A stretch of 64,000 nt of DNA from Anaerosporobacter faecicola (GTDB lineage: Bacteria; Bacillota; Clostridia; Lachnospirales; Lachnospiraceae): the NCBI RefSeq assembly GCF_012070565.1, contig NZ_JAAQRO010000024.1, positions 62,001 to 126,000 on the forward strand, written 5' to 3'. The notes under the pieces were generated by a model. The model was not told where the DNA came from and made no database searches. It was given only the letters and a program-made list of their open reading frames with translations. This document shows positions 27,404 through 36,562 of this stretch, in pieces. The first letter of the stretch is position 1. Every line of letters begins with the position of its first letter. The position numbers and the translations under genes are program-made.

Positions 27404-28105
27404 ATGGAACAACCATTACGTATTTTACTTGTAGATGACGAAACGCTGTTACTAGACAGTCTTGAAATCATCTTATCCCTATCACAAAACATGAGTGTCA
27501 TCGGAAAAGCCCATGATGGGCAACAGGCACTTTCCGTTCTTAAAGAAAGAACAGCAGATCTAGCACTTGTGGATCTGAATATGGAAGGAATGGGTGGTAT
27601 TGAATTAATCCATCAAATTAAGACAATATACCCCTCTATGAAAGTACTTGTTCTTACCACCTTCTACGATGAGAACAATATACAAAGGGCGATTGCAAAT
27701 GGTGCAGACGGCTATATTCTAAAAGATTCTGGCAGAGAATCCATGCTTCAAGCAATTGAGCAAATTATGCATGGTCAAAGTGTTCTCGATCAGAAAGTAT
27801 TACAAACGTTATCCAAACTAATGGCCTCCAAAGGCACTTCCACCATTCCAGTAACTACAGCTCCAACCACTGTAGCGAAAGAGGAACTTTCACAATCAAG
27901 TCCGCTTTTAATGGACTTGACCAAACGGGAACGGGAAATATGTTCCATGTTAGCTGAAGGGTACAGCAACTCCCAGATTTCCAAATTTCTTTACTTATCA
28001 GAAGGAACCGTAAAAAACTATATGACTTCCATCTATGATAAGACAAATATTCATGATCGGGTTTCCCTTGTTGTCTACCTTCGAGAACTTTTTCACTCAC
28101 AATAA
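27404..28105 (+). CDS. NarL/FixJ-family response regulator
   Basis: A 233-residue regulator with a receiver domain (acidic LLVDDET, phospho-acceptor D in ALVDLNMEGMGG, K in ILKDSG) and a C-terminal LuxR helix-turn-helix (LTKREREICSMLAEGYSN, recognition helix SEGTVKNYMTSIYDKT). The start at 27404 has AAAAGGAG seven bases upstream. It is the partner of the upstream kinase and is followed by a strong terminator. The palindrome at 28171-28195 before the next operon is a candidate binding site. Confidence 0.93.
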   Translation: MEQPLRILLVDDETLLLDSLEIILSLSQNMSVIGKAHDGQQALSVLKERTADLALVDLNMEGMGGIELIHQIKTIYPSMKVLVLTTFYDENNIQRAIANGADGYILKDSGRESMLQAIEQIMHGQSVLDQKVLQTLSKLMASKGTSTIPVTTAPTTVAKEELSQSSPLLMDLTKREREICSMLAEGYSNSQISKFLYLSEGTVKNYMTSIYDKTNIHDRVSLVVYLRELFHSQ

Positions 28106-28106
28106 G

Positions 28107-28132
28107 CCATGACTTGCGTCATGGTTTTTTTT
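28107..28132 (+). terminator. Rho-independent terminator
   Basis: CCATGAC and GTCATGG form a seven-base stem with a TTGC loop followed by eight T, two bases after the response regulator stop codon. Confidence 0.88.
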
Positions 28133-28170
28133 AAGTAATATGACCACAGCTACTATTCCTTTTTGGCCGA

Positions 28171-28195
28171 TCCTTATATACTAGCAATATAAGGA
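28171..28195. promoter_or_regulatory. Palindromic candidate operator before the lipoprotein/ABC operon
   Basis: TCCTTATAT and ATATAAGGA form a perfect nine-base inverted repeat with a seven-base spacer, about 75 bases before the lipoprotein start and 38 bases after the regulator's terminator. Inverted repeats of this kind suit NarL-type regulators; binding by the adjacent regulator is inference. Confidence 0.4.
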
Positions 28196-28271
28196 TATCA
28201 ATTATGAAATTATCCAAAGTAGTACAGAATGATTCAATAGTTGAAATAATAAATAAGAAAGGATTTAATCA

Positions 28272-28730
28272 ATGATTCGACGTGTTCACAAAAAAAAATT
28301 CACATTTTTTCTTTCTCTCTGTCTATTGCTATGCATATTAACAGGTTGTATGAAAACATCTCCATCAAAACGGCAAAAAAATGCCTACAATGATGATACC
28401 ATCGTTGTTGCTGAGAGTGATACCTATTGTTCCAAGGAAATTCTAGGTAAACCTGATACACTTACGTTAACTGATTTTACAGGATGTATCACGATGTTAA
28501 CGCTCTATATACAAGAGGATACTTCCTATACATTAACATATTCTCAAGATGTCACAAAAGGAAAAGGAAAACTCGTGCTAATTGCTCCCGATGACACCGT
28601 ACAGATTCTCCCAAAGGCTGGATCTCCTTACGATACCTTTTTATCAAAAGGTACCTACCGAGTAAAATTCGTGGGAACACACACCAATGCTACCGTCACT
28701 ATTGCTGCAGAAAGGAGCGAGAATAAATAA
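28272..28730 (+). CDS. Putative lipoprotein of an ABC operon
   Basis: A 152-residue protein with a basic N-terminus, a hydrophobic stretch and a lipobox LTGC, which would lipidate Cys26. The rest is polar and beta-rich with no family I recognise (for example LTDFTGCITMLTLYIQEDTS, and FLSKGTYRVKFVGTH near the end, like a small carbohydrate-binding or PPC-like fold). Its stop codon overlaps the ATG of the FtsX-type permease, so it is translationally coupled and probably works with the transporter outside the membrane. AAAGGA lies upstream of the ATG. Confidence 0.75.
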   Translation: MIRRVHKKKFTFFLSLCLLLCILTGCMKTSPSKRQKNAYNDDTIVVAESDTYCSKEILGKPDTLTLTDFTGCITMLTLYIQEDTSYTLTYSQDVTKGKGKLVLIAPDDTVQILPKAGSPYDTFLSKGTYRVKFVGTHTNATVTIAAERSENK

Positions 28731-29821
28731 TGAAAGTAGTTGCTTTCGCTTGGAATTACATTAAGAATAACAAACATCATACTGCTGTCCTTTGTATCAG
28801 CATCTCCCTCTTTCTTACCCTCCTCTATTGTATGGGATTTATCCTAAGTGGAACATATGATACTTTTCATAATGTTTGCGTTGACCTATCAGATCGAATG
28901 GTTTACATATCATCCAATGAGTATGATTCAAGTTCCAGTCCTGCTCAATTAGAAGCAGCTGCAGAAAAATTACGTCAAGACCCCCACGTTGAAGACGCAA
29001 TGGTCATTGGAACCATGACCGTAAGAGTTACACCAGCTATTGGCGAATATAACTTTTCCTGCCCACTAACCACAGCAGAAAACATAAAAAAAATCATGAA
29101 ACATATGAATGCCACTCTTATTGAAGGAGATTTTCCCGCAAATGATGGTGACATTATAATTGATGAAAAACTATGCGCGAATCGTGGATACCAATTAGGT
29201 GATGAAGTAAAACCTGGTTACCACATTACAGGAATCCTTAAAAGTGATTATTATTTGTGTATGGGTATTAATTTTGAGGTATATGAGAACAATATTCTGC
29301 TTTTGTCAAACCAAAAGAATTATGACTATACGGCCTTAACTCATGATCTTTCCTTTCCTCATTCCCTAAAAGATGGTGTTACTGGTCGAAAATCCTACAA
29401 GGTGGATATCGTTAATTCCATTGATCCCTCTACCAAACTGATTACCTTTTGTACACTCATTCTATTATCCATCTGCCTTGTTGTTGTTATCAATATGTAC
29501 ATAAAAGATCGACATGAAGAATGGTGCCTGTATGCATCTATTGGGTATTCCACTAGATTCATCTACTTACTTGCATTATGGGAACTACTACTTACCTTTC
29601 TCCTTTCCATTGGGATTGCATTCCTATTGATTCTTCTAGGAATGTATACAATCAACCAGCTGGTTTTTGCAGGTTATGGGTTACTTTGCAGTTACTTCCT
29701 TCCGGATTCCCTCCTTTCCATGTTGGGATCCCTACTCTTTATACTTGGGATTTGTCAACTGCCCATTGCACATTCCTTGCATGCAGTACAAACCATTGAT
29801 TGTCTAGAATCTGACAATTAG
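28730..29821 (+). CDS. FtsX/MacB-type ABC transporter permease
   Basis: A 363-residue permease: an N-terminal helix (residues 15-38), an extracellular domain of about 200 residues, and three C-terminal helices starting at about residue 240 (STKLITFCTLILLSICLVVV). The EWCLYASIGYSTRFIYLL segment is the FtsX-type coupling helix, where E-x-x-x-x-x-x-G is typical. It overlaps the lipoprotein gene by one base and precedes an ATPase and a second permease of the same type. The set looks like a mechanotransmission or export ABC system of the MacB/LolCDE group. Confidence 0.85.
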   Translation: MKVVAFAWNYIKNNKHHTAVLCISISLFLTLLYCMGFILSGTYDTFHNVCVDLSDRMVYISSNEYDSSSSPAQLEAAAEKLRQDPHVEDAMVIGTMTVRVTPAIGEYNFSCPLTTAENIKKIMKHMNATLIEGDFPANDGDIIIDEKLCANRGYQLGDEVKPGYHITGILKSDYYLCMGINFEVYENNILLLSNQKNYDYTALTHDLSFPHSLKDGVTGRKSYKVDIVNSIDPSTKLITFCTLILLSICLVVVINMYIKDRHEEWCLYASIGYSTRFIYLLALWELLLTFLLSIGIAFLLILLGMYTINQLVFAGYGLLCSYFLPDSLLSMLGSLLFILGICQLPIAHSLHAVQTIDCLESDN

Positions 29822-29912
29822 AGAATGCAAGAGCAAAAGGTCATATTGCATTTCACACAGATATTTTACACACATCTATTACGATACAACCAATATTGAA
29901 AGGAGCATTTAC

Positions 29913-30605
29913 ATGTTTGATATATCGCAATTAACAATGATCTATGATATGGATAAAGAAGATAAAATCTATGCCATTAATTCTGTGGATCTTAAACTAC
30001 CTGACCATGGATTAGTCGGGTTCATGGGTCCAAGTGGAAGTGGTAAATCCAGTTTTATGTACTGTCTATCCACACTAAAAACACCGACTTCCGGAGAAAT
30101 TCAGTATAATTCCCATTCCTTTTCCCAATTAAGTCGCTCCGAACAGGAACTTCTTCGGCGAAAGGAATTCGGATTTGTATTTCAACGACATTTTCTAATT
30201 CCTTACATGAGTGCACTGGACAATGTGATTGTCGCTGCTACCGACAAAAAAGAAATTGCTATTTCTCGTGGAATTCAACTATTAGAAGATTTTGGATTGA
30301 AAAAATCGGATATGAAGAAACGACCAGGTAAATTATCTGGCGGACAGCGTCAACGGGTTGCCATTGCAAGAGCTTTGATTAATTGCCCCAATGTTTTATT
30401 CGCAGATGAACCAACTGCCTCTCTTGATCACACTAGCGCATTTGTTGTAATGGATATTCTAAAAGAGTATGCAAAACAACATTTAGTTCTTGTTATTACA
30501 CATGATCGCTCCATTCTAAAAGATGCGGATCGAATTATTGAAATTTGGGATGGGAAGATCATTCATGACCAACTTATCTCAGTTGGTAGTAAGGAGGAGA
30601 GCTAA
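29913..30605 (+). CDS. ABC transporter ATP-binding protein (LolD/MacB-type)
   Basis: A 230-residue ATPase with Walker A GPSGSGKSS, signature LSGGQRQRVAIARAL, Walker B VLFADEPTASLD and switch histidine in VITHD. It belongs to the MacB/LolD group that drives FtsX-like permeases. The ATG has GAAAGGAG eight bases upstream, and the stop overlaps the next permease start by one base. It probably powers both flanking permeases, which would then form a heterodimer. Confidence 0.94.
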   Translation: MFDISQLTMIYDMDKEDKIYAINSVDLKLPDHGLVGFMGPSGSGKSSFMYCLSTLKTPTSGEIQYNSHSFSQLSRSEQELLRRKEFGFVFQRHFLIPYMSALDNVIVAATDKKEIAISRGIQLLEDFGLKKSDMKKRPGKLSGGQRQRVAIARALINCPNVLFADEPTASLDHTSAFVVMDILKEYAKQHLVLVITHDRSILKDADRIIEIWDGKIIHDQLISVGSKEES

Positions 30606-31726
30606 TGAATCCATTCTCTGCTACGTACTATCTTCACCAGAATAAAAAAAGAGCACTTGCCTTAATCCTTTTGGTTGCCTCTCTTGTTCTTGTATATCTA
30701 GGTGGTATCTACATCAACACAATGAAACACTCTGCTGTGCGTTCAAAACAGATATACCGTGATTTTGCTACCATTACACCTGGATACGGATGTACACAGG
30801 AAGACTACGATTCTACTGTTTCCTCCATTAAGAATCTTTCCGTTGTCTCTACAACAGTATTGGTCAACATGGAAAGCTATATTCTTACCACGAATGAAAT
30901 GGGTACATCCCAATGGATTCCTTTGTTGCTCTTTACATCAAAAGAGGATCTGCTGCAATATACCAATTTATTGCACCTGAGTTTTGCTTCTGACCCTACC
31001 GAAAAACAGCTTATCATAAGTAGCAGTCTTTCTAAGAATACACAGTTCCAATTAGGTGACCAATTTGATTCAAAATCACACAAGATTAATGGTTTAATCG
31101 ATACCTATACTGTCTCTTCTATTGTAAAAAATGATTTTCTCTTTGCGCTGTCCTATGACCCTAATGTGGAACCTACCACAACAATGGCACTACGGCAACA
31201 GACCACAAATACTTCTTCTGACAAAGAAGCACGCTCTGCTTTTGGCAAAGCACTCTTACCTTACCATAGCGATTCTTTCGTTGTTGTGAACTGCTATGAA
31301 TCTATTAATGCTAATATTGAGGATGAATTATCCATATACCGTCTGATATATGGTGTTCTTTCCATTCTCATCACCCTTGTATTGGCAATAACAATCGTAG
31401 CTACTTTTCTTGGTACTTACCAAAAGAGGAACTATGAATTCTCTGTCTACAAAGCATTAGGCATCTCACGAAAAAAAATACTTTGGAAGGTTTTGAAAGA
31501 GGTGTGCTTGATTCATCTCCTTGGTTTATTCCTTTGCTTTCTTATTGGATTTTTGGTTTCCTTCTTTGCAAACCAGTTTTATTATCATACATTGGGACTT
31601 CATCTTCGTTATTTTGAATTCCAACCATTTCTACAGACGTTGCTTTGTAGTTTAGGTATCCTGATTCCTGTTATATTATTTCGAATACGAGATTTACGTA
31701 AAATTGGGTTACCAGAGGAATCCTAA
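30605..31726 (+). CDS. FtsX/MacB-type ABC transporter permease, second subunit
   Basis: A 373-residue permease with the same layout as the gene at 28730: an N-terminal helix (ALALILLVASLVLVYLGGIY), a large extracellular domain of about 200 residues, and three C-terminal helices starting with a VLSILITLVLAITIVATFLG helix. The KRNYEFSVYKALGISRKKI segment is the conserved FtsX coupling motif. It is the last gene of the operon, coupled to the ATPase by a one-base overlap and followed by a large hairpin. Confidence 0.87.
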   Translation: MNPFSATYYLHQNKKRALALILLVASLVLVYLGGIYINTMKHSAVRSKQIYRDFATITPGYGCTQEDYDSTVSSIKNLSVVSTTVLVNMESYILTTNEMGTSQWIPLLLFTSKEDLLQYTNLLHLSFASDPTEKQLIISSSLSKNTQFQLGDQFDSKSHKINGLIDTYTVSSIVKNDFLFALSYDPNVEPTTTMALRQQTTNTSSDKEARSAFGKALLPYHSDSFVVVNCYESINANIEDELSIYRLIYGVLSILITLVLAITIVATFLGTYQKRNYEFSVYKALGISRKKILWKVLKEVCLIHLLGLFLCFLIGFLVSFFANQFYYHTLGLHLRYFEFQPFLQTLLCSLGILIPVILFRIRDLRKIGLPEES

Positions 31727-31731
31727 CATGT

Positions 31732-31773
31732 GTTATCGGACAAATTCCTATACGAAGGTATTTGTCCGATAAC
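31732..31773. terminator. Bidirectional hairpin between convergent operons
   Basis: GTTATCGGACAAAT and its exact complement form a 14-base stem around a 14-base interior (CCTATACGAAGG-like inner pairing). It separates the ABC operon from hydF, which converge. The T-run is poor on both sides. Confidence 0.65.
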
Positions 31774-31816
31774 TTATAACACATCCTATTCACTTTTGCT
31801 CATTCTCGTCTACCAC

Positions 31817-33013
31817 TTATATACTCACTTCACCTAAGATTCCATTCAGATAGGCAAGAACCACGCCATAATTCGTCATTGGAATCTGTTTTTCCTTGGC
31901 AAGATTGACACGAGACATAACGTATTTGCGATTGAACATGCAGGCTCCACATTGGATAATCAAATCATACTGTTCTAGATTTTTTCCGAAATCCATACCA
32001 CTGACCATATCAATGGTTAATTCCTGCCCTATACGATTTCTCAGTAACCGAGGTAATTTTTCACGTCCAATATCCTCTTTTAATGGGGCATGGGTACAAC
32101 ATTCTGCAATCAAAACTTTGGACTGTGGAGTAAGAGAATCAATTGCTGCTGCACCTTCTTTGTAATAGTCGATGTCTCCTTTATACGCAGCATACAACAT
32201 CGAGAAGGAGGTTAGCATACTTTCTTTTGGTTTCTGATCATAGACGGTTCGAAATACTTGGGAATCCGTAATGATTAACTTGGGTGGTTCTACAAGACTA
32301 TGTAATCCTTGTTCCAATTTGTCCGTTGTTACCGATGTGATGATACATTTCTTATCCAACAATTCGCGAAGTACCTGTACCTGCGGAAGGATCAGGCGTC
32401 CCTTTGGGGCTTGAATGTCTTGTGGCATAACTAATAATACGGAATCCCCTTCTTGTACAAGGTTTCTTGTAATTTCTGCCTTCGTCTCTTCTTCTGGCAT
32501 CTGCTGAACCAATCGTTCAATCAGCAAAGGAATTCCTTCTCTTGTTTTCGCACTAACTAAAACCGGCTTTTGTTTTGTAGCCTTCTGCACAGCATCTACA
32601 AATTCATCTGGATTCTCTAGGCAATCCATTTTATTGATTACTGGTATTACAATTGTATGTTTTTGCTCCAATGCATGATACCACATCAATTCTTCCTCGA
32701 CACCTTTTTCCGTAAAAAGTATTACTGCAAGATCTGTCTTCTGCATAACGACTTCCGTCTTTTCCACACGACTTTTTCCCAGATCCCCTTCATCATCAAA
32801 TCCTGCTGTATCAATTAACATACAAGGGCCAATTCCTGCAATCTCCATTGGTTTATAGACGGGGTCTGTCGTAGTTCCTGCTACATTAGAGACAATGGAT
32901 ACTTGTTGACCTGTTATGGCATTAATGATGGAAGATTTTCCACTATTTCGTTTTCCGTAAAATGCAATATGGACACGATTCGCAGAAGGGGTTGCATTCA
33001 AATTACTATTCAT
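31817..33013 (-). CDS. hydF: [FeFe]-hydrogenase maturation GTPase HydF
   Basis: A 398-residue scaffold GTPase for H-cluster assembly. The N-terminal G domain has G1 GKRNSGKSS, G3 DTAGFDD and G4 NKMD. The C-terminal domain has the iron-sulfur ligands in CCTHAPLKEDIG and QCGACMFNRK (the H...C..C pattern typical of HydF). It receives the diiron subcluster made by HydE and HydG and passes it to the hydrogenase. It is the last gene of the operon, 14 bases after hydG. The hydrogenase structural gene is not in this window. Confidence 0.96.
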   Translation of the reverse strand: MNSNLNATPSANRVHIAFYGKRNSGKSSIINAITGQQVSIVSNVAGTTTDPVYKPMEIAGIGPCMLIDTAGFDDEGDLGKSRVEKTEVVMQKTDLAVILFTEKGVEEELMWYHALEQKHTIVIPVINKMDCLENPDEFVDAVQKATKQKPVLVSAKTREGIPLLIERLVQQMPEEETKAEITRNLVQEGDSVLLVMPQDIQAPKGRLILPQVQVLRELLDKKCIITSVTTDKLEQGLHSLVEPPKLIITDSQVFRTVYDQKPKESMLTSFSMLYAAYKGDIDYYKEGAAAIDSLTPQSKVLIAECCTHAPLKEDIGREKLPRLLRNRIGQELTIDMVSGMDFGKNLEQYDLIIQCGACMFNRKYVMSRVNLAKEKQIPMTNYGVVLAYLNGILGEVSI

Positions 33014-33027
33014 ATCGAAGTTCCTCC

Positions 33028-34446
33028 TTAGAAACGGAAATCACGTTTTCCATGTTCAATATCGTAGATATGTTCTGAGGCAATTCTTCTTACTTTTTCA
33101 TTTGGAACCTTCTCTAACTCCTTGGCAATCAGTTCATATCCAATCTTCTTCGTTTTATCACTGGCGTAATCTTCAAGATATTCTTTTAAGGTCATTAAAG
33201 CATTGGGATGACAACAGTTTTGTATCTGTCCGCTCTTACATAGACTCATAAACCGGTCTCCTGTCCGTCCCTCCCGATAACATGCTGTACAGAAACTTGG
33301 TAGATAGCCAATCTCCATTAACCACCGAACAACTTCATCTAATGGTCTTTGGTCGCTTACATCGAATTGTGCTGAATTTTCCTCTTCTGGTTCTTCTTCA
33401 TAATAACCGCCAACGCTAGTACGAGAGCCGCCACTGATTTGGGAGATACCAAGATGCAATACCTTTTCACGAACCTGTTTGCTCTCTCTCGTAGAGATAA
33501 TCATTCCCGTATAAGGAACTGCTACACGGATACAAGCTACCAGTTTTTCAAACATTTCATCCGAAATTCCGTTGTCGAATGCATCTGGGTCGATATCATC
33601 TGCTCTTTTTACTCTTGGCACACTAATGGTATGAGGTCCCACACCATGAACGGCTTCTAGATGTTCTGCATGCATAAGCAATCCAACGAATTCATAGCGA
33701 TACAATTCCAATCCAAATAATACACCAATACCTACATCATCGATTCCACCTTCCATTGCACGATCCATAGCTTCTGTATGATACGCATAATTATGCTTTG
33801 GTCCTGTTGGATGTAACCGTTCATAGCTCTCCTTGTGATAGGTTTCCTGGAATAAGATATACGTTCCGATTCCTGCTTCCTTTAACTTCCGATAGTTTTC
33901 CACTGTCGTTGCCGCGATATTAACATTGACACGACGGATCGCACCATTCTTATGCTTAATACTATAAATAGTCTTAATACACTCCAATATGTACTCCAAT
34001 GGATTATTCACAGGGTCTTCTCCTGCCTCAATTGCTAATCGCTTATGTCCCATATCCTGTAAAGCGATTACCTCTTTTTTGACTTCTTCCTGTGTTAATT
34101 TCTTTCTGGCAATATGCTTATTCTTCGCATGGTATGGACAATAGAGACAGCCATTCACACAATAATTGGATAGATACAAAGGGGCAAACATAACAATTCG
34201 ATTTCCATAAAAATCTTTCTTAATCTGTTCTGCTAACGCATATAATTCCTGTACCTTCTCTGGGATCTCACAATCTAATAATACGGCTGCTTCCTTGTGG
34301 GATAATCCTTTTCTCAGTCTTGCTTTTGCTAAGATTGCATCAATAACTTCTACATTATTCTTGTTCTCCTTGGCATACTTAAGAGATTCTAGAATCTCTT
34401 CATGATTAATAAACTCCTCTGCTTGTAATGAATTTACATTATACAT
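33028..34446 (-). CDS. hydG: [FeFe]-hydrogenase maturation radical SAM protein HydG
   Basis: A 472-residue radical SAM tyrosine lyase that makes CO and cyanide ligands for the H-cluster. The N-terminal SAM cluster motif CxxxCxxC is in NYCVNGCLYCPYH, and the C-terminal auxiliary cluster is in FCTACYREGRTGDRFM, as expected for HydG rather than ThiH. Normal length. It lies between hydE (337 bases upstream, across a tandem repeat) and hydF (14 bases downstream). Confidence 0.96.
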   Translation of the reverse strand: MYNVNSLQAEEFINHEEILESLKYAKENKNNVEVIDAILAKARLRKGLSHKEAAVLLDCEIPEKVQELYALAEQIKKDFYGNRIVMFAPLYLSNYCVNGCLYCPYHAKNKHIARKKLTQEEVKKEVIALQDMGHKRLAIEAGEDPVNNPLEYILECIKTIYSIKHKNGAIRRVNVNIAATTVENYRKLKEAGIGTYILFQETYHKESYERLHPTGPKHNYAYHTEAMDRAMEGGIDDVGIGVLFGLELYRYEFVGLLMHAEHLEAVHGVGPHTISVPRVKRADDIDPDAFDNGISDEMFEKLVACIRVAVPYTGMIISTRESKQVREKVLHLGISQISGGSRTSVGGYYEEEPEEENSAQFDVSDQRPLDEVVRWLMEIGYLPSFCTACYREGRTGDRFMSLCKSGQIQNCCHPNALMTLKEYLEDYASDKTKKIGYELIAKELEKVPNEKVRRIASEHIYDIEHGKRDFRF

Positions 34447-34568
34447 CGTTATCGTTTCATCCTTTCTTTTGGGTTAGGAAGGTTCCCCATAGCTTCCCCA
34501 TTAGTTTCTATATACAAGCTTTCACGCAGTTTTTCTTTGTGTCAGCTATATACGACATTGACATCTAT

Positions 34569-34721
34569 CCTGTGCCTTAGCTTATCTTGCGCCTTTGCTC
34601 TTCTTGTGCCTTTTGCTTTTCTTGTGCTATTGTTTTTCTTGTGCCATTGTTTTTTTGTGACATTGTTTTTCTTGTGTCATTGCTCTTCTTGTGTTATTGC
34701 TCTTCTTGTGTCATTGCCTTT
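34569..34721. repeat. Tandem 17-bp repeat, about nine units
   Basis: The hydE-hydG gap holds nine imperfect units of 17 bases with consensus CTTGTGTCATTGCTCTT (plus strand), spanning 153 bases. The units vary mainly in the middle and in the T/C-rich end. On the transcribed minus strand it is purine-rich. Reading frames of about 70 codons within it on the plus strand are a by-product of the repeat. There are no spacers, so it is not CRISPR. Confidence 0.8.
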
Positions 34722-34783
34722 CATGAATTTCCCCTTACTGGTCATCTTGCAATCATAAATTATATGGTGCAAGGGTCAGAAGG

Positions 34784-35830
34784 CTATAAATCACAAGTTC
34801 GATAATCGCCCCGATCTACGACTAATCGATATCCTATCTTCTCCATGCGACGACTCAAACACAGTCTGCATTCTGCCGCTTCATCTCCTGTACAAATCTT
34901 ATTGTCATAAAGCATGTATTTCTTCCTTACATCTGTTGGAGAGAGATTTGGCATGACCACATTGGCACCTGCCAAGATTCCCTTCTCTCTCCCCATTGGA
35001 TGAATTGTTCCTAATGCAGTGGTAGCTGGTAGCAACACACTTGGTAACATAAGACGTAGAATACTGAGTAAACGAAGGGTCATTGCTAAACTTCCCGCCT
35101 TCTCATTCGCAAAAGACGTATCCTTATGGGGAATGAATGGACCAATCCCCACCATATGTGGCTGTAAACTACTAATATAATTCAGATCTTCAATAAGGTT
35201 ATCCACCGTCTGTCCCGGAGAACCGACCATGAATCCACAACCTACCTGGTATCCGATGTTCTTAAGGTGGACAAGACACGCTTTACGATTCTGTAACGAT
35301 AGGTTACTTGGATGCAATCTTTTATAATGGGCTTCATTTGCTGTCTCATGACGGAGAAGATATCGACTTGCTCCTGCATCATACAATCGTTGATAACTTT
35401 CCTTACTTCTCTCTCCAATGGATAAGGTTATGGCACAGTCTGGATACCGTTCGTGAATGATGCGAACCAACTGAACAAGACGCTCATCGGTATAATAGCC
35501 ATCCTCTCCACCCTGCAATACAAATGTACGAAATCCCAACTCATATCCATTCTTACAGCAAGACAGGATTTCCTCCCTGGTCAAGCGATACCTAGAGGCA
35601 TGTTGATTGGACTTTCGGATTCCACAATAATAACAATCGTTTTTGCAATAATTCGTAAACTCAATCAATCCACGGGTAAACACGTCATGCCCATAGATTG
35701 CATGTCGAATTTCTCTGGCTTTTAGCGCCAGATACTCCTCATTTTCAGCAGTCATTTCTGTTAATAATGTTCTATATTCTTCCCTGGACAGTGTATGTAC
35801 GTCTGCTAATCGATCAATTATCTCTTTCAT
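34784..35830 (-). CDS. hydE: [FeFe]-hydrogenase maturation radical SAM protein HydE
   Basis: A 348-residue radical SAM protein with the cluster motif CxxxCxxC in NYCKNDCYYCGIRKSN, a GGE-type SAM motif in QGGEDGYY and a C-terminal ECRLCLSRRM region. The HydE/BioB fold and length fit. It works on the iron-thiolate precursor that supplies the bridging dithiolate. It is preceded by the TM1266-type gene and followed by hydG. Confidence 0.95.
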   Translation of the reverse strand: MKEIIDRLADVHTLSREEYRTLLTEMTAENEEYLALKAREIRHAIYGHDVFTRGLIEFTNYCKNDCYYCGIRKSNQHASRYRLTREEILSCCKNGYELGFRTFVLQGGEDGYYTDERLVQLVRIIHERYPDCAITLSIGERSKESYQRLYDAGASRYLLRHETANEAHYKRLHPSNLSLQNRKACLVHLKNIGYQVGCGFMVGSPGQTVDNLIEDLNYISSLQPHMVGIGPFIPHKDTSFANEKAGSLAMTLRLLSILRLMLPSVLLPATTALGTIHPMGREKGILAGANVVMPNLSPTDVRKKYMLYDNKICTGDEAAECRLCLSRRMEKIGYRLVVDRGDYRTCDL

Positions 35831-35992
35831 CGTTTCCTCTTAACTTTTCTTATTTTATTTTTTACTCTTAATGCGCTTTATTCTCTTGTTTCTTATTTTG
35901 GTTTTTATTACTTTCTTCTCGTTTCTGTTTCTTGTTTCTGTATTCCTTTACATAAAACTTTTCATATTGAAAAGCCTTCATAGTAGAGTTGA

Positions 35993-36262
35993 TTAATCTT
36001 CCGTGTTTTTTACTCCACTTACATTAGAGTACGCTGTCTTCGCACTAACACCAGTTAATCGACCGATTTTTCCCGTCATGGCACTAATAATATCTTGCGG
36101 TGCATCAATGGCGATACTGATGATATTGATCTTTCTTTCCCGATACGGAATTCCCATTCTTCCAATGATATAGGCACCATATTCGTGTAAAAGTTGATTG
36201 AGTGCTTCTACAGCATCTTCATTTTCTACAATGATTCCAACTACGGCTACTCTTGTTTCCAT
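35993..36262 (-). CDS. TM1266-family iron-only hydrogenase system putative regulator
   Basis: An 89-residue ACT-like protein: VAVVGIIVENEDAVEALNQLL, then GAYIIGRMGIPYRERKINIISIAIDA and ISAMTGKIGRLTGVSAKTAYS. This is the small protein almost always encoded beside hydE/F/G in Thermotoga and clostridia. It is thought to be a ligand-binding regulator, though its role is not settled. It is the first gene of the operon; the next start (hydE) is 162 bases downstream. Confidence 0.92.
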   Translation of the reverse strand: METRVAVVGIIVENEDAVEALNQLLHEYGAYIIGRMGIPYRERKINIISIAIDAPQDIISAMTGKIGRLTGVSAKTAYSNVSGVKNTED

Positions 36263-36346
36263 TGTGATCTCTCCTTTTGATTAAGCATTCCTATACTTTC
36301 TGGTTCTTACTACTTTCTCTACTGCAGCAAAATGTATACTCTAAGC

Positions 36347-36382
36347 CTTTTGACACCCAAACCCTATTATAGAAAAAGGACC
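36347..36382 (-). repeat. Post-terminator conserved tail, GGGTGTCAAAAG type, copy 1
   Basis: On the minus strand, directly after the terminator T-run, the sequence TAATAGGGTTTGGGTGTC continues into AAAAG. It matches 32 of 36 positions with 58312-58347, also directly after a terminator. Both lie in otherwise unrelated intergenic regions. Confidence 0.7.
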
Positions 36383-36429
36383 GCTGTAATAAGACATCGT
36401 ACTATACGATGCCAATATTACAACCGTCC
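36378..36429 (-). terminator. Two-tier terminator hairpin
   Basis: An outer stem GGAC.GTTGTAATA / TATTACAGC.GTCC with two weak positions encloses an inner perfect seven-base hairpin (CATCGTA/TACGATG). On the minus strand it is followed by TTTTTC. It terminates the gene at 36563-36931, upstream of the hydrogenase maturation operon. Confidence 0.72.
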
Positions 36430-36562
36430 CGTGTATTATCACTTCTGTCTCTACTCCTGTCTTTTGATTCGGAACGTATCCTTACCATCAGTACAATCTA
36501 AAAACATATTTATGTATATTCCACTTTTATAACATATGAACTATAAAATATAACTATATTTC

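Noticed and set aside
34569-34721. A possible CRISPR array
   Set aside because: The units are short and contiguous without unique spacers, and there are no cas genes nearby.
34537-34805. Cysteine- and valine-rich plus-strand frames of about 70 codons
   Set aside because: They are translations of the 17-bp tandem repeat, with no start signals; all frames look alike.
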